A stretch of DNA of 64,000 bases from Yersinia canariae (GTDB lineage: Bacteria; Pseudomonadota; Gammaproteobacteria; Enterobacterales; Enterobacteriaceae), in contig NZ_CP043727.1 of the NCBI RefSeq assembly GCF_009831415.1, forward strand, positions 186,001 through 250,000, given 5' to 3'. This document shows, piece by piece, positions 20,526 to 30,983 of the stretch. The notes under the pieces are model-generated. The model was not told the origin of the DNA, made no database searches, and saw nothing but the letters and a program-made list of their open reading frames with translations. Positions within the stretch are counted from its first letter, which is position 1, and each line of letters starts with the position of its first letter. The translations under genes and the position numbers were made by a program.

Positions 20526-21725
20526 TTAAAGCGATTCGCCATTCTGCCGCAGTGTGAGTAATAGCCCCTCACGGCGGGCCTGCGCAGCATCCTCAGGACG
20601 GTGTAGTTTATCCAGGGCATCAGCCAGCCATGCATAATCATATCCATCAGGGCGCTGCTCAAGTGCGGCTTTAAAAGCCTCACGGGCTTTTTCCCATTCA
20701 CCATGTTTCAGCATCAACTGCCCCAAGGTGCTATTGAGCAACGGTGTGGCACCATGTTGTTTGATATGCTGGCGTAATGATTTCTCCAATGGTTCTGGAT
20801 TGCCGGACTTCAGGCGCGGAATCAGCAGCACCAACCGCTCATCATATTGGCGTTTCAGGCCATCGAGAATGATTTGCTGGGCCACATCACTATCATCACA
20901 TTCAATCAGGTGCTCCGCCAAGGCCACTTGCAGCGGGATCTCATTGCGTACTTTACGGCTTTGGCCCTTCCACCAGCGTTTGAGACCATCGCTCCCTTCT
21001 TCTGCCATACACTGATTCATCATGCCAATATATGCTTGCTGTTCCAGCGCGGCTATCTCGTCAGCGGTATGCACCTGGACTTTGCTCATTGCCGGTAAAA
21101 TTTCCAGCAATGAACTGTAAGCACCTGAGCGCAAATAAGCCTGTTCTGCCAAACGCAAGACTTCCGGATGGCGCGGAGCTTGGTCCAATAACCTATCAAC
21201 ACCATGGCGTGCAGCATGAACATGCCCTTGCGCCAACTGAATTCGTACTCGAGTGATATCAACGGGTAATTGGTCGGTATCGGCCACTTCCGCAGCACGC
21301 TCAAGATACTGATTAGTACGGAATTCATCCCCTCGCTGCTGGGCTGCTTCTGCTGCCAGTAGGTAGTTCACCATCGGCTGTTCCGCGTGATCGGCATTGC
21401 GCGTCAGTAACTTCTCAACTTGCTTGAAATCACCTTCAGCCAATTTGATCAGTGCGGCTCTGGTTTGCTTGCGGGCACGGGTACGTTTCCGGCCCAGGAA
21501 CCAGCCACGGGTACGTGCGCCCGTGCGGAAGATGCGGCGCAATATCCATTCCACTATCAGGAAAGCCACCAGCACCAATACCAACATAATGACCAAACCG
21601 GTCACACTGGTTTCGACGTTATAGTTGTCGGTTTGGATCAATACATAACCCTGATGACCGGCCAGCATGGGGCCAAGGACGATACCGGCGGTCAGGATGA
21701 GGAATAACAGTAAGACTCGCAGCAT
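20526..21725 (-). CDS. hemY: HemY, inner-membrane TPR protein of the hem operon
   Basis: 399 residues with two N-terminal membrane helices (about 1-20 and 40-62) and a large helical TPR-rich domain, whose last repeats (GEWEKAREAFKAALEQRP) are plain to see. In gammaproteobacteria HemY is encoded after hemX and is linked to late haem synthesis, though it is not the protoporphyrinogen oxidase of Gram-positives with the same name. It starts two bases after the hemX stop, so it is in the hemCDXY operon. Confidence 0.93.
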   Translation of the reverse strand: MLRVLLLFLILTAGIVLGPMLAGHQGYVLIQTDNYNVETSVTGLVIMLVLVLVAFLIVEWILRRIFRTGARTRGWFLGRKRTRARKQTRAALIKLAEGDFKQVEKLLTRNADHAEQPMVNYLLAAEAAQQRGDEFRTNQYLERAAEVADTDQLPVDITRVRIQLAQGHVHAARHGVDRLLDQAPRHPEVLRLAEQAYLRSGAYSSLLEILPAMSKVQVHTADEIAALEQQAYIGMMNQCMAEEGSDGLKRWWKGQSRKVRNEIPLQVALAEHLIECDDSDVAQQIILDGLKRQYDERLVLLIPRLKSGNPEPLEKSLRQHIKQHGATPLLNSTLGQLMLKHGEWEKAREAFKAALEQRPDGYDYAWLADALDKLHRPEDAAQARREGLLLTLRQNGESL

Positions 21726-21727
21726 AC

Positions 21728-22852
21728 TTATTCCCCCTGAGCGGCGACTGGCGCTTGTGCCAGTAAGTTACGAACCCGGGTTTGCATCAATTTTTCCAGC
21801 ATCGGCTGGCTTTTCAATTGATCAGGTACGTCCATTGAAATTGACTGCTGGCTCAAGCTCTCCAGTTCATCCAAGAAAGCCTTGGTATTCGGGTCATTCA
21901 CATCAAAATAGGCACGAATCCAAGTGGAAATCGTCTCTAGCGACTGTTTATACACTTCGTCCTGATGACGAGGTACGGCTTGAGCCGCAACCAGCAGGCG
22001 GGAGCGGATATTTTCACGTAAATAAACATCCTGATTCGGTGCGAGCAGTGGCTCTGCGCTACTATCACGGCGGCGAATGGTAATAAAGTCTGACATAAAG
22101 CTGCGCCAGCTTTTGGTCAGATTCTGACGCCACTCGGCTAACGAACTGGACAGCTCATCGCTGTTGGCATCCATGGGTGAGTCATCGATATTGTTATCAG
22201 CCAGACGCAGGTTATCGACTTGATTCGACAATTGATTCAGTTTGAGAATAATGCCGTCGAAATCGACCTGAGTGACAGCAGAAAGGGCACTGATATCTTC
22301 AGTCAATGCGCGGCGCACATCTATAAGGCTTGGGTCATTCATATCAGCCAGGCTGGCATCCGCGCTTTTCAGCAATGTGGCTGCCGTGGTGACATCTTGA
22401 TCACTCCAGAGTTTACGACCCGCCATTTTCACCAGAAAGTCAGCTTGCGCCAGCAACCAGGTTTTGGCGTCGCTTCCTGAAATCGTGGCGACTTTTTCCT
22501 GTAACTCATTAAGTTGGCGCGTCAGAGATATTTGCTGGCGGTCAGCGGCTTCCAGTGCTTTGCCTTGCTGTTGTAATAATGACTCAAGCTGCTGTTTTTC
22601 CTGTGATTGGCTCTGCTTAAGTTCCGCCAACTGTTCTTGCAACGCAAGCGTTGCGGCATCTTGTAACTGAGCCTGCTGGTGTCCGTGATAATAAAGCCCG
22701 GCACCTAGCGCAATGGCCAGTGCGATAGCAATGGCTCCCAGAATTGGCCCGGTTCGTTTCTCCCGGCGGATTTCTGGAGCTGGCTGTTGGTGCCTCTCAG
22801 CCGCGGTGGTTGTCTCTTCCACTGGTGCGGATGGGGTATTTTGTTCCGTCAT
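21728..22852 (-). CDS. hemX: HemX, putative uroporphyrinogen-III C-methyltransferase-like protein
   Basis: About 374 residues: an acidic and Pro/Ala-rich cytoplasmic N-terminus, one membrane helix (about 36-53, [19 protein letters not shown]), then a coiled coil rich in Gln/Glu/Leu (about 57-125) and a conserved C-terminal domain. Although named as a methyltransferase in databases, it lacks the SAM-binding motifs of CysG/CobA, so the enzymatic name is doubtful. The ATG at 22852 (MTEQNTPSA) matches E. coli HemX; an ATG at 22861 is also in frame. Third gene of hemCDXY. Confidence 0.92.
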   Translation of the reverse strand: MTEQNTPSAPVEETTTAAERHQQPAPEIRREKRTGPILGAIAIALAIALGAGLYYHGHQQAQLQDAATLALQEQLAELKQSQSQEKQQLESLLQQQGKALEAADRQQISLTRQLNELQEKVATISGSDAKTWLLAQADFLVKMAGRKLWSDQDVTTAATLLKSADASLADMNDPSLIDVRRALTEDISALSAVTQVDFDGIILKLNQLSNQVDNLRLADNNIDDSPMDANSDELSSSLAEWRQNLTKSWRSFMSDFITIRRRDSSAEPLLAPNQDVYLRENIRSRLLVAAQAVPRHQDEVYKQSLETISTWIRAYFDVNDPNTKAFLDELESLSQQSISMDVPDQLKSQPMLEKLMQTRVRNLLAQAPVAAQGE

Positions 22853-22874
22853 ATTGGGCATCCCATAGTCAGGT

Positions 22875-23624
22875 TTATTGAAAATCTTGTAGTGCGCGGA
22901 TTAGCGCATCATTATCAGCATTCTCCGCGACCCGGATATGGCTCCAGCCCATTTGGGCCGCCAGTGCTGCGAGGCGGTCACTCACGACAACCAAGCGGCA
23001 GCGGAGCAACCAGGAAGAACGATAATAATCAGGAACTAAAGTATAGATCTGTTGTAACATTTCGCCGCTAGTAACGACCAGAATATCAACTCCGGAACGT
23101 TGCCAGTGCGCACTTTGCTCACTGCCATCATAAAAGATGGGGCTGCGTTGATAACATTCGCAAAAAGTTACCGTGGCTCCCCGCTCAGTCAGGCTTTCAC
23201 CGAGAAGCTCTCGTCCGCCATTGCCGCGCAATAACAGTGCCTTTTTACCCGCCAGATTTTGCAGGTCAGGCAATGATAACAGCATCTCGCTGGTCTCTCC
23301 CGTTGGGGGATAAGTGACGTGCAAGCGGCTGGCAGTATGCAATGCTAAAGCAGTGTTACGGCCAATAGCATAATAAGATAACTGTGCAGGCCATGACAGG
23401 TTATTTCTTTTTAACAGCGGGTTAGCGTAGCGAATCGCGTTCTGTGACAAGGCAAAAACCAAGTCGCCAGCTTGCATGTTTTGCAGCAATGCTGGCAGTT
23501 TTGGTAGGTCATTGCCGGGAGAAAAATCAATCAACGGCGCATGATAGGCAACCCGGCCCAGCGCACGCAGGCGGCTGACTAACTGCTCCCCGGAGGGGGA
23601 CGGACGGGTCACCAGAATTGTCAT
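22875..23624 (-). CDS. hemD: Uroporphyrinogen-III synthase
   Basis: Cyclises hydroxymethylbilane with inversion of ring D to uroporphyrinogen III, the branch point to haem, sirohaem and cobalamin. The 249-residue protein starts [15 protein letters not shown], typical for enterobacterial HemD, and has the [10 protein letters not shown] and [10 protein letters not shown] segments of the two-domain fold. The sequence family is weakly conserved, so context matters: it overlaps hemC by four bases. Confidence 0.95.
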   Translation of the reverse strand: MTILVTRPSPSGEQLVSRLRALGRVAYHAPLIDFSPGNDLPKLPALLQNMQAGDLVFALSQNAIRYANPLLKRNNLSWPAQLSYYAIGRNTALALHTASRLHVTYPPTGETSEMLLSLPDLQNLAGKKALLLRGNGGRELLGESLTERGATVTFCECYQRSPIFYDGSEQSAHWQRSGVDILVVTSGEMLQQIYTLVPDYYRSSWLLRCRLVVVSDRLAALAAQMGWSHIRVAENADNDALIRALQDFQ

Positions 23625-24562
23625 AAGGGTTGATTATCCTGATAAACCTCAGCCAGTATTTCTCGCGCTCCCCGTGATAGCAGTTCATCGGCCAGCTCAA
23701 CACCCATTTGCTCTGCATTTTCAGCAGGGCCGCGGCGCTCACCCCGAATAATTTCACTGCCATCGGGTGCGCCGACCAATGCGCGCAGCCACAATGTATC
23801 GCCGTCTAATTCGGCATAACTGCCAATAGGCACCTGACAGCCCCCTTCAAGGCGGGTATTCATGGCGCGTTCAGCACATACACGTATTTCAGTTTCGCGA
23901 TGATTCAGTGGCGCGAGCAGTTGGCGGGTAAAATCATCCGCCAGTCGACATTCAATGCCAACAGCCCCTTGGCCGACGGCGGGCAAGGACTCTTCTGCGG
24001 GCATGGCATAACGAATTCGCGTTTCGAGCCCGAGACGCTTGAGGCCAGCAACAGCCAGAATAATCGCGTGATAATCGCCGTTATCAAGCTTGGCAAGACG
24101 CGTGCCGACGTTACCGCGCAGGTCACGGATAACCAGGTCAGGGCGGCGTTCGCGCAACTGACATTGGCGGCGCAAGCTTGAGGTGCCCACGATGCTACCC
24201 GCTGGTAGGTCATCCAGATGTGCATAATTCATTGATACGAAAGCATCGCGCGGGTCATCACGCTCGCAAATAGTGACCAGACCCAATCCTTCAGGAAAAG
24301 CAATGGGGACATCTTTCATCGAATGAACTGCAATATCTGCCCGGTCTTCCAACAGCGCTAACTCTAATTCTTTGACAAACAAACCCTTACCGCCGACTTT
24401 GGCCAGTGGTGTATCCAGAATGATGTCCCCACGAGTGACCATTGGAACCAATTCGACTTGCAGACCAGGATGATTGGTTTGCAGTAAATGTTGAACATAA
24501 TGTGCTTGCCATAAGGCGAGCGGGCTTTGTCGCGTGGCAATTCGAATAATTTTGTCTAACAT
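23621..24562 (-). CDS. hemC: Porphobilinogen deaminase (hydroxymethylbilane synthase)
   Basis: Joins four porphobilinogens into hydroxymethylbilane on a dipyrromethane cofactor. 313 residues, identical in length to E. coli. Seen: [12 protein letters not shown] (8-19), KDVP with the catalytic-Asp region (about 83-86), [11 protein letters not shown] (about 127-137), and the cofactor-binding Cys in [12 protein letters not shown] (about 238-249). First gene of the hem operon, divergent from cyaA. Confidence 0.98.
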   Translation of the reverse strand: MLDKIIRIATRQSPLALWQAHYVQHLLQTNHPGLQVELVPMVTRGDIILDTPLAKVGGKGLFVKELELALLEDRADIAVHSMKDVPIAFPEGLGLVTICERDDPRDAFVSMNYAHLDDLPAGSIVGTSSLRRQCQLRERRPDLVIRDLRGNVGTRLAKLDNGDYHAIILAVAGLKRLGLETRIRYAMPAEESLPAVGQGAVGIECRLADDFTRQLLAPLNHRETEIRVCAERAMNTRLEGGCQVPIGSYAELDGDTLWLRALVGAPDGSEIIRGERRGPAENAEQMGVELADELLSRGAREILAEVYQDNQPL

Positions 24563-25018
24563 TGCTTGTTACCGTTTTTATATTTTACGGCCCATCCTAC
24601 CATTGACCGATGAAGACTGTCAGTGCGGTAGCCACATCAACAGGGCGGATAAGAGTATAAGAAAGCAACTATTCTAACAAATGCCCATCTGGATAAGGGG
24701 TTTATTCCCTTTAGACTGACAAAGTGGCATTCGCTGCGGACTGGCTTGGTTTATTGGCCTGAGACCAGGCCGCCGTAGCAATGACTTTGGCAAGAGATAG
24801 GCGTTATAATTGTTGGGATAGCTTTACTTTCTTTACGGTCAATCGGCAAGGTGTTAGATTGATCACGTTTCCAGCAATAATTCGTTAAATATTCTTCAAA
24901 CAAAATGTTTTTTGGTCAGTTCAACAAAAAGTACATTTTTTGGTGAAAGTCAGAAAACAATAAACGAATCTGGAACACGGGTTTCTTTCTAAGCACCGGA
25001 ACAATCAGGCGAGACGTC
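24563..25018. promoter_or_regulatory. Divergent hemC-cyaA control region
   Basis: About 456 bases between the two divergent genes. For cyaA there is a strong promoter candidate, ATGACT (24781-24786), 18-base spacer, TATAAT (24805-24810), and downstream a CRP-like site TGTTA-GATTGA-TCACG at 24852-24867. The latter is nearly the same as the E. coli cyaA site that mediates cAMP-CRP repression. A hemC promoter on the minus strand is expected in the left half but none is distinctive. Confidence 0.7.
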
Positions 25019-27565
25019 TTGTACCTCTACATCGAGACACTGAAACAGCGACTGGATGCGATCAACCAATTACGAGTCGATCGCGCCTTGGCGGCCATGG
25101 GGCCAGCCTTCCAAAAGGTCTACAGTCTGCTACCGACCCTATTACATTGTCATCACCCACTGATGCCGGGTTACCTTGATGGTAACGTTCCCCATGGCAT
25201 TTGCCTTTTCACGCCCAATGAAACACAACAGGATTATTTGTCTGAGGTTGAAGCCAAATGGGGCGAGCCTTTGCAACAGAGTGTGGGCGGTGAACTGCCA
25301 ATTACTGGTGTCTACTCAATGGGTAGCACTTCATCTATTGGTCAGTGTCATACATCCGATCTTGATATTTGGGTATGTCACCAAGCCTGGCTTGATTCTG
25401 AAGAACGTAGCCGCTTGCAAAAAAAATGTAGCCTGCTGGAAAAATGGGCTGCATCAATGGGTGTTGAAGTCAGTTTCTTCCTAATTGATGAAAACCGTTT
25501 CCGCCATAATGCCAGTGGCAGTCTGGGCGGTGAAGATTGCGGCTCAACCCAACATATTTTATTGCTAGATGAGTTTTACCGCAGTGCGGTTCGTCTGGCG
25601 GGGAAACGTATTCTGTGGAATATGGTTCCGGTTGAAGAAGAAAATAATTACGATGATTACGTGCTGTCGCTGTATACGCAGGGCGTATTAACACCGAATG
25701 AATGGCTGGATCTGGGCGGTTTGAGCACCCTATCAGCAGAAGAGTATTTCGGGGCCAGTTTGTGGCAATTGTACAAGAGTATTGATTCGCCTTATAAAGC
25801 CGTGCTGAAAACGGTCTTACTCGAAGCCTATTCTTGGGAATACCCTAACTCTCAACTATTGGCGATGGAAATAAAACAGCGCCTGCATGCCGGAGAGATA
25901 GTCGCGTTTGGCCTTGATGCTTACTGCATGATGCTCGACCGTGTTACCCGCTATCTGACCCAAATTAATGACACCACCCGGTTGAACCTTGTGCGCCGTT
26001 GCTTCTATCTCAAAGTGTGTGAGAAGTTATCTCGCACCCCAGCGAGTGTCGGCTGGCGGCGTGAAATTCTTGGCCAACTGGTCAGTGAATGGGGCTGGAG
26101 TGACGAGAGTCTGGCGGTGTTGGATAATCGCGCCAACTGGAAGATTGAACGGGTTCGTGAAGCTCATAACGAGCTGCTGGACGCGATGATGCAAAGCTAT
26201 CGAAATTTGATTCGCTTTGCACGGCGTAACAACTTGAGTGTCAGTGCCAGCCCACAGGATATCGGGGTTCTGACCCGTAAATTGTATGCGGCATTTGAAG
26301 CTTTACCGGGTAAAGTGACACTGGTAAACCCGCAAATTTCCCCAGACCTTTCAGAAGAGCACCTGACCTTTATTCATGTGCCTGCAGGGCGTGCTAATCG
26401 TCCGGGTTGGTATCTGTACAATCAAGCGCCATCAATGGATGCTATCGTCAGTCATCAGCCGCTGGAATATAACCGCTACCTGAATAAACTGGTGTCATGG
26501 GCCTATTTCAACGGCTTATTGACCAGCAAGACACGCCTGCATATTAAAAGTGCCAATCTGTGTAATACCGTCAAACTGCAAGAACTGGTGACGGACATTT
26601 CTCACCACTTCCCATTGCGTCTGCCAGCACCAACACCTAAAGCGCTATATAGCCCATGTGAAATTCGCCATTTGGCGATTATCGTCAATCTGGAGCATGA
26701 CCCCACTGCGGCTTTCCGCAATCAGGTAGTGCATTTTGATTTCCGTAAACTGGATGTCTTCAGTTTTGGTGAGCAGCAGCAGTGCTTGGTCGGGAGCATC
26801 GATTTGTTGTACCGCAACTCCTGGAACGAAGTGCGCACCCTGCATTTCAGTGGTGAACAGGCGGTATTGGAAGCACTAAAAACCATTTTAGGCAAAATGC
26901 ATCAGGATGCGGCACCACCAGAATCCGTAGATGTGTTCTGCTATAGCCAACATCTACGTGGTTTGATTCGCACCCGTATTCAGCAATTAGTCTCTGAATG
27001 TATTGAACTGCGCTTATCCAGTACTCGTCAGGAACCGGGCCGTTTCAAAGCGGTGCGGGTTTCCGGCCAGACATGGGGATTGTTCTTTGAGCGCCTGAGT
27101 GTCTCGGTTCAGAAACTGGAAAATGCCGTTGAATTCTATGGTGCTATCTCTAATAACAAGCTGCATGGGTTATCAATTCAGGTCGAAACTGATCAGGTTC
27201 ATCTGCCACCGGTTGTTGATGGTTTTGCCAGTGAAGGGATTATTCAGTTCTTCTTCGAGGGTACCGCAGATGAAAAAGGATTTAATATTTATATCCTTGA
27301 TGAGGCAAACCGCGTTGAGGTCTATCACCACTGCGAGGGCAGTAAAGAGGAATTAGTGCGGGATGTCAGCCGGTTCTATTCATCTTCTCACGACCGCTTT
27401 ACTTACGGCTCCAGCTTTATCAACTTCAACTTGCCGCAATTCTACCAAATTGTGCAGTTAGATGGCCGAACTCAGGTCATTCCTTTCCGCAGCAATACGT
27501 TGTCTCATCTACATATTGCGGATAAAGAAGCCAACGCGCCAGCGCAGCAGTTTCAGCTACATTAA
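25019..27565 (+). CDS. cyaA: Adenylate cyclase class I
   Basis: Makes cAMP from ATP for CRP-dependent catabolite control. 848 residues, as in E. coli. The N-terminal catalytic domain carries the nucleotidyltransferase-type signature [18 protein letters not shown] (about 102-119) and [11 protein letters not shown]; the C-terminal half is the regulatory domain influenced by enzyme IIA-Glc. The start is the rare TTG (25019, [12 protein letters not shown]), also used by E. coli cyaA, where it limits synthesis. The Shine-Dalgarno is weak (AGGCGAG). Confidence 0.98.
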   Translation: MYLYIETLKQRLDAINQLRVDRALAAMGPAFQKVYSLLPTLLHCHHPLMPGYLDGNVPHGICLFTPNETQQDYLSEVEAKWGEPLQQSVGGELPITGVYSMGSTSSIGQCHTSDLDIWVCHQAWLDSEERSRLQKKCSLLEKWAASMGVEVSFFLIDENRFRHNASGSLGGEDCGSTQHILLLDEFYRSAVRLAGKRILWNMVPVEEENNYDDYVLSLYTQGVLTPNEWLDLGGLSTLSAEEYFGASLWQLYKSIDSPYKAVLKTVLLEAYSWEYPNSQLLAMEIKQRLHAGEIVAFGLDAYCMMLDRVTRYLTQINDTTRLNLVRRCFYLKVCEKLSRTPASVGWRREILGQLVSEWGWSDESLAVLDNRANWKIERVREAHNELLDAMMQSYRNLIRFARRNNLSVSASPQDIGVLTRKLYAAFEALPGKVTLVNPQISPDLSEEHLTFIHVPAGRANRPGWYLYNQAPSMDAIVSHQPLEYNRYLNKLVSWAYFNGLLTSKTRLHIKSANLCNTVKLQELVTDISHHFPLRLPAPTPKALYSPCEIRHLAIIVNLEHDPTAAFRNQVVHFDFRKLDVFSFGEQQQCLVGSIDLLYRNSWNEVRTLHFSGEQAVLEALKTILGKMHQDAAPPESVDVFCYSQHLRGLIRTRIQQLVSECIELRLSSTRQEPGRFKAVRVSGQTWGLFFERLSVSVQKLENAVEFYGAISNNKLHGLSIQVETDQVHLPPVVDGFASEGIIQFFFEGTADEKGFNIYILDEANRVEVYHHCEGSKEELVRDVSRFYSSSHDRFTYGSSFINFNLPQFYQIVQLDGRTQVIPFRSNTLSHLHIADKEANAPAQQFQLH

Positions 27566-27576
27566 TTTCCCCTGCG

Positions 27577-27627
27577 TCCTTGAAGTTGCAGGGGGATTTA
27601 CTTGCCGCCTGCCCGCAACTCCAAGGA
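27577..27627 (+). repeat. Internally deleted ERIC-like palindrome after cyaA
   Basis: TCCTTGAAGTTGC (27577-27589) and GCAACTCCAAGGA (27615-27627) are inverted arms like the ERIC ends, and between them is CTTGCCGCCTGCCC, like the ERIC CTTGCCGCCTTCCTGC block. The central stem of a full element is missing. It lies 12 bases after the cyaA stop and could act as a hairpin between convergent cyaA and cyaY. Confidence 0.5.
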
Positions 27628-27665
27628 TGTTGGGGACTAATCTGAGTCCTTGACGCCGGATGCGG

Positions 27666-27986
27666 CTAGATAAAACTAACATCTTCCCCGGCTTGGGCGG
27701 TCGCGGCTTCGGATAACTTGGTAAAGAATTCTTCGCCGCTGCGAGAGCAATACCAATGCCCTTCGCGATAATCAAAATGGTATCCGCCCGTTTTGGTTGC
27801 CAGCCATACCTGATGCAGTGGCTCTTGGCGGTTGATAACAATCTTGCTGCCATTTTCGAAAGCCAGGGTCATCACCCCGCCATTGGTTTCATAATCGATA
27901 TCACTATCGCCGCTAAAACCATCCAGTGTCTCTTCAATGTAAAGCATCAATTGATCGGCTAACTGATGAAACTCGCTGTCGTTCAT
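27666..27986 (-). CDS. cyaY: Frataxin-like iron donor CyaY
   Basis: Bacterial frataxin of 106 residues that binds iron on an acidic helix and modulates IscS in Fe-S cluster assembly. Acidic residues cluster in the N-terminal half ([18 protein letters not shown]), followed by the conserved strand motif [15 protein letters not shown] (about 61-75). The ATG at 27986 gives [12 protein letters not shown] as in known CyaY; a TTG two codons earlier is less likely. Convergent with cyaA, as in other enterobacteria. Confidence 0.96.
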   Translation of the reverse strand: MNDSEFHQLADQLMLYIEETLDGFSGDSDIDYETNGGVMTLAFENGSKIVINRQEPLHQVWLATKTGGYHFDYREGHWYCSRSGEEFFTKLSEAATAQAGEDVSFI

Positions 27987-28050
27987 ATTCAATTCCTATT
28001 GCTTTTCATGATCCACCTGCGATTATAGAGACCTTGGACGCATGAATCAC

Positions 28051-28120
28051 AGGCATTAATACATTTATCGGCGTCAAACCAATTTTCTGGTGTCAAAACA
28101 ATTTACAGGCGTTAAAAAAT
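28051..28120 (+). repeat. 19-bp tandem repeat over the lptM ribosome binding site
   Basis: Two clear units, GGCGTCAAACCAATTTTCT (28070-28088) and GGTGTCAAAACAATTTACA (28089-28107), run into a third, partial unit GGCGTTAAAAAATG (28108-28121) that ends in the lptM start codon. A weaker unit, GGCATTAATACATTTATC, lies at 28052-28069. The AGG at each unit junction looks like a Shine-Dalgarno, and the last one serves lptM. Confidence 0.7.
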
Positions 28121-28322
28121 GAAAAAAAAATTATATTGGCCACTTACTGCGATAATGGTGTTTTCACTTGCCGGATGTGGCTTGAAAGGCCCGTTATTTT
28201 TCCCTCCGGCAGAGAAACCCAATGTTGAAACGACAAAACAAGACAGCGGTCAGGTCAATAAAAATCAGCAGGGTGTGCCGGGTGAGACGAAACCGACCCA
28301 AACTATCGCTGGGCCACAATAA
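28119..28322 (+). CDS. lptM: LPS-assembly lipoprotein LptM (YifL)
   Basis: A 67-residue lipoprotein. The signal peptide ends in the lipobox LAGC (Cys at about 20), followed by the conserved GLKGPLFFPP segment and a variable polar tail. In E. coli the orthologue binds the LptDE translocon and promotes LptD disulfide maturation; the role here is by homology. It lies between divergent cyaY and dapF, and its 5' end is covered by a tandem repeat. Confidence 0.93.
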   Translation: MKKKLYWPLTAIMVFSLAGCGLKGPLFFPPAEKPNVETTKQDSGQVNKNQQGVPGETKPTQTIAGPQ

Positions 28323-28394
28323 TTATCTCTATCGCAGCCAGATTTAGCCAGTACCGAAAATTTAGCCGGTAAATAAAAGTCAGCGGAGTATGAA

Positions 28395-29219
28395 ATGCAG
28401 TTCTCCAAAATGCACGGTCTTGGCAACGACTTTATGGTTGTTGATGCAGTTACCCAAAATGTTTACTTTTCGCCGGAGTTAATCCGTCGATTAGCAGACC
28501 GGCACACTGGCGTGGGCTTTGATCAGATGTTGGTGGTGGAGCCGCCTTACGATCCTGAGCTGGATTTTCATTACCGTATTTTTAATGCAGATGGCAGCGA
28601 AGTTTCTCAGTGTGGTAATGGCGCTCGTTGCTTTGCCCGTTTTGTCCGCCTGAAAGGGCTGACCAATAAGCGCGATATTAGTGTGAGTACCCAAACGGGC
28701 CGTATGATACTGAGTGTCACTGAAGACGAGCTGGTTTGTGTCAATATGGGCGAGCCTAATTTTGAGCCGCAAAGTGTCCCTTTCCGTGCGGCCAAAGCAG
28801 AGAAAACCTATATTTTGCGTGCGGCAGAGCACACCGTACTGTGTGGTGTAGTTTCAATGGGAAATCCTCACTGTGTGCTGCAGGTTGATGATGTTTCTGT
28901 TGCCAATGTTGCCTTGCTTGGCCCAGTATTAGAAAGCCATGAGCGCTTTCCTGAACGGGCGAATATCGGCTTTATGCAGGTGGTGAGTCGCGAACATATT
29001 CGCTTACGGGTGTATGAGCGCGGAGCCGGTGAAACTCAGGCCTGTGGTAGTGGGGCGTGTGCGGCAGTGGCGATTGGCATCCAGCAAGAGTTGCTGAGTG
29101 AAGAGGTTCATGTTGAATTGCCGGGGGGCAGCTTGCATATCAGTTGGAAAGGGCCGGGGCACCCACTGTATATGACCGGGCCAGCGACCCATGTGTATGA
29201 CGGATTTATCCATTTATAA
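28395..29219 (+). CDS. dapF: Diaminopimelate epimerase
   Basis: Interconverts LL- and meso-diaminopimelate for lysine and peptidoglycan synthesis, without PLP, using two Cys as base pair. 274 residues; the catalytic Cys lie in CGNGARC (about 73-79) and ACGSGACA (about 216-223). The start [13 protein letters not shown] is the family signature. An ERIC element starts at the first base after its stop codon. Confidence 0.98.
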   Translation: MQFSKMHGLGNDFMVVDAVTQNVYFSPELIRRLADRHTGVGFDQMLVVEPPYDPELDFHYRIFNADGSEVSQCGNGARCFARFVRLKGLTNKRDISVSTQTGRMILSVTEDELVCVNMGEPNFEPQSVPFRAAKAEKTYILRAAEHTVLCGVVSMGNPHCVLQVDDVSVANVALLGPVLESHERFPERANIGFMQVVSREHIRLRVYERGAGETQACGSGACAAVAIGIQQELLSEEVHVELPGGSLHISWKGPGHPLYMTGPATHVYDGFIHL

Positions 29220-29346
29220 TATATCCGTCATACTTCAAGCTGCATGTGCGTTGGCTGCCTTCGTTCACCCCAGTCACTTACTCATGTAAGCTTCTGGGGA
29301 CATACTCAGTTGCCGCCTTCCTGCAACTTGAATTATTTAGGGTATA
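29220..29346 (+). repeat. ERIC element (near-consensus, 127 bp)
   Basis: A 127-bp imperfect palindrome with TATA-type ends. It contains both classical ERIC core words: CACCCCAGTCACTTACT (reverse of AGTAAGTGACTGGGGTG) and ATGTAAGCTTCTGGGGA. The arms are CTTCAAGCTGCA (29233-29244) and TGCAACTTGAA. It begins immediately after the dapF stop codon and ends 24 bases before yigA, so it is probably transcribed within the dapF-yigA-xerC operon. Confidence 0.92.
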
Positions 29347-29370
29347 AATGTTCATTATGACGGGTGTTAC

Positions 29371-30075
29371 ATGAAAAGTTATGAGGAGCAGGTGCTAGAG
29401 GCTATCGAATTAGACGACGACGCCGTGATGCAGTATTTATTGCAAAATCCCGACTTCTTTATCCGCAATGCTCGTTTGGTTGAACAGATGCATATTCCCC
29501 ATCCGGTGAGAGGCACAGTCTCGCTGGTGGAATGGCAACTGGGCCGCCAGCGTAACCAGATAGGTCAGTTGGAAGAAGAGATTACGTTACTGATGGAGCA
29601 GGCCGGTTTGAATGAAGTGCTGTTCAACCGCTTACTGCAACTGCAAGGCAACCTTGCCGCCGCCAGTAGCTTACAAGATATGCTGAATCGCTTGCAGCGC
29701 TGGGCCAGAGATTTTGGTCTGGCCGGGGCTAATGTCAGGCTGTTCACTGACCGCTGGCAGATAGGCGCGCCATCAGATTTCACCCATTTGGGCCTGTCTC
29801 GCCATGCTTTTGAGCCAATGCGCATTCAGCGGCTGGGTAATGATCGCCATTATCTTGGCAGCTTGAATGGCCCGGAATTGTTACTGTTATTGCCCCAAGC
29901 TAAGCAAGTTGGTTCAGTGGCGCTGTCATTGTTGGGCAAAGACGGCGATCTGGGCGTGATTGTCTTCAGCAGTCGCGATATACAGCATTATCAGCAAGGC
30001 ATGGGCACCGTGATGCTTAATCAGTTATCTACATTGTTGCCAAGCCTGCTGGAGCGCTGGATAGAGCCTATATGA
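29371..30075 (+). CDS. yigA: DUF484 family protein YigA
   Basis: 234 residues of the DUF484 family, conserved between dapF and xerC in enterobacteria. The N-terminal helices ([22 protein letters not shown]) and a predicted coiled coil (about 55-75) precede a GAF-like domain. No catalytic motif is visible and the function is unknown; linkage to xerC is conserved. The stop overlaps the xerC start by four bases. Confidence 0.9.
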   Translation: MKSYEEQVLEAIELDDDAVMQYLLQNPDFFIRNARLVEQMHIPHPVRGTVSLVEWQLGRQRNQIGQLEEEITLLMEQAGLNEVLFNRLLQLQGNLAAASSLQDMLNRLQRWARDFGLAGANVRLFTDRWQIGAPSDFTHLGLSRHAFEPMRIQRLGNDRHYLGSLNGPELLLLLPQAKQVGSVALSLLGKDGDLGVIVFSSRDIQHYQQGMGTVMLNQLSTLLPSLLERWIEPI

Positions 30076-30983
30076 CCGAGCTCAGCGTTTCGCTCGCCCC
30101 GCAGGTCGAGGGGTTCCTGCGCTACCTGAAAGTTGAACGTCAGCTTAGTCCGCTAACTATTACCAGCTATCGGCGTCAGTTGCAGGCCTTAATAGAAATG
30201 GGCGAACAAATGGGTTTGGTTAACTGGCAAACGCTGGATGCCGCTCAGGTTCGCTCCTTTGTTTCCCGCAGTAAACGTGCCGGTTTACACTCATCAAGCT
30301 TGGCTTTACGGCTCTCAGCTTTGCGCAGTTTCCTCGACTGGCTCGTCAGTCAGGGCATACTGACAGCCAATCCTGCCAAAGGCGTGAGCACTCCGCGCTC
30401 TGGTCGCCATCTGCCGAAAAATATTGATGTCGATGAAGTCGATAAACTGCTGGATATCGACTTGAATGACCCGCTGGCTGTGCGTGACCGGGCGATGCTG
30501 GAAGTGATGTATGGCGCGGGTTTACGTTTATCCGAACTGGTCGGAATGAACTGTAAACATGTGGATTTGGTCGGCGGTGAAGTGTGGGTGATGGGTAAGG
30601 GCAGCAAAGAGCGCAAAGTGCCCATCGGCAGGACGGCAGTCACATGGCTGGAACACTGGCTGGAGCTGCGAGAATTGTTTGAGCCGCAGGATGACGCTAT
30701 CTTCTTAGCCAATACCGGTAAGCGAATTTCAGCACGTAACGTACAAAAACGCTTTGCTGAGTGGGGCGTAAAACAAGGGGTCAGTAGTCATATTCACCCC
30801 CATAAATTGCGTCATTCTTTTGCCACTCACATGCTGGAATCCAGTGGAGATTTGCGCGCAGTGCAAGAGTTACTGGGCCACGCCAATCTGACCACTACGC
30901 AAATTTATACTCATCTAGACTTTCAACATCTGGCAACAGTGTATGATGCTGCTCATCCACGGGCCAAACGAGGCAAATCCTGA
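30072..30983 (+). CDS. xerC: Site-specific tyrosine recombinase XerC
   Basis: Acts with XerD at dif to resolve chromosome dimers, under FtsK control, and on some plasmid sites. The 303 residues comprise an N-terminal SAM-like core-binding domain (about 8-95) and a catalytic domain with all key residues: Arg in GAGLRLSEL (about 148-156), Lys in GKGSKERKV, His/Arg in [10 protein letters not shown] (about 243-252), His in LGHANL and the nucleophile Tyr in QIYTH (about 278). It overlaps yigA and yigB tightly. Confidence 0.98.
   Translation: MTELSVSLAPQVEGFLRYLKVERQLSPLTITSYRRQLQALIEMGEQMGLVNWQTLDAAQVRSFVSRSKRAGLHSSSLALRLSALRSFLDWLVSQGILTANPAKGVSTPRSGRHLPKNIDVDEVDKLLDIDLNDPLAVRDRAMLEVMYGAGLRLSELVGMNCKHVDLVGGEVWVMGKGSKERKVPIGRTAVTWLEHWLELRELFEPQDDAIFLANTGKRISARNVQKRFAEWGVKQGVSSHIHPHKLRHSFATHMLESSGDLRAVQELLGHANLTTTQIYTHLDFQHLATVYDAAHPRAKRGKS

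Noticed and set aside
24598..24780. Possible short gene in the hemC-cyaA gap
   Set aside because: No frame with both a ribosome binding site and a length above a few dozen codons; the region is best explained as promoter DNA.
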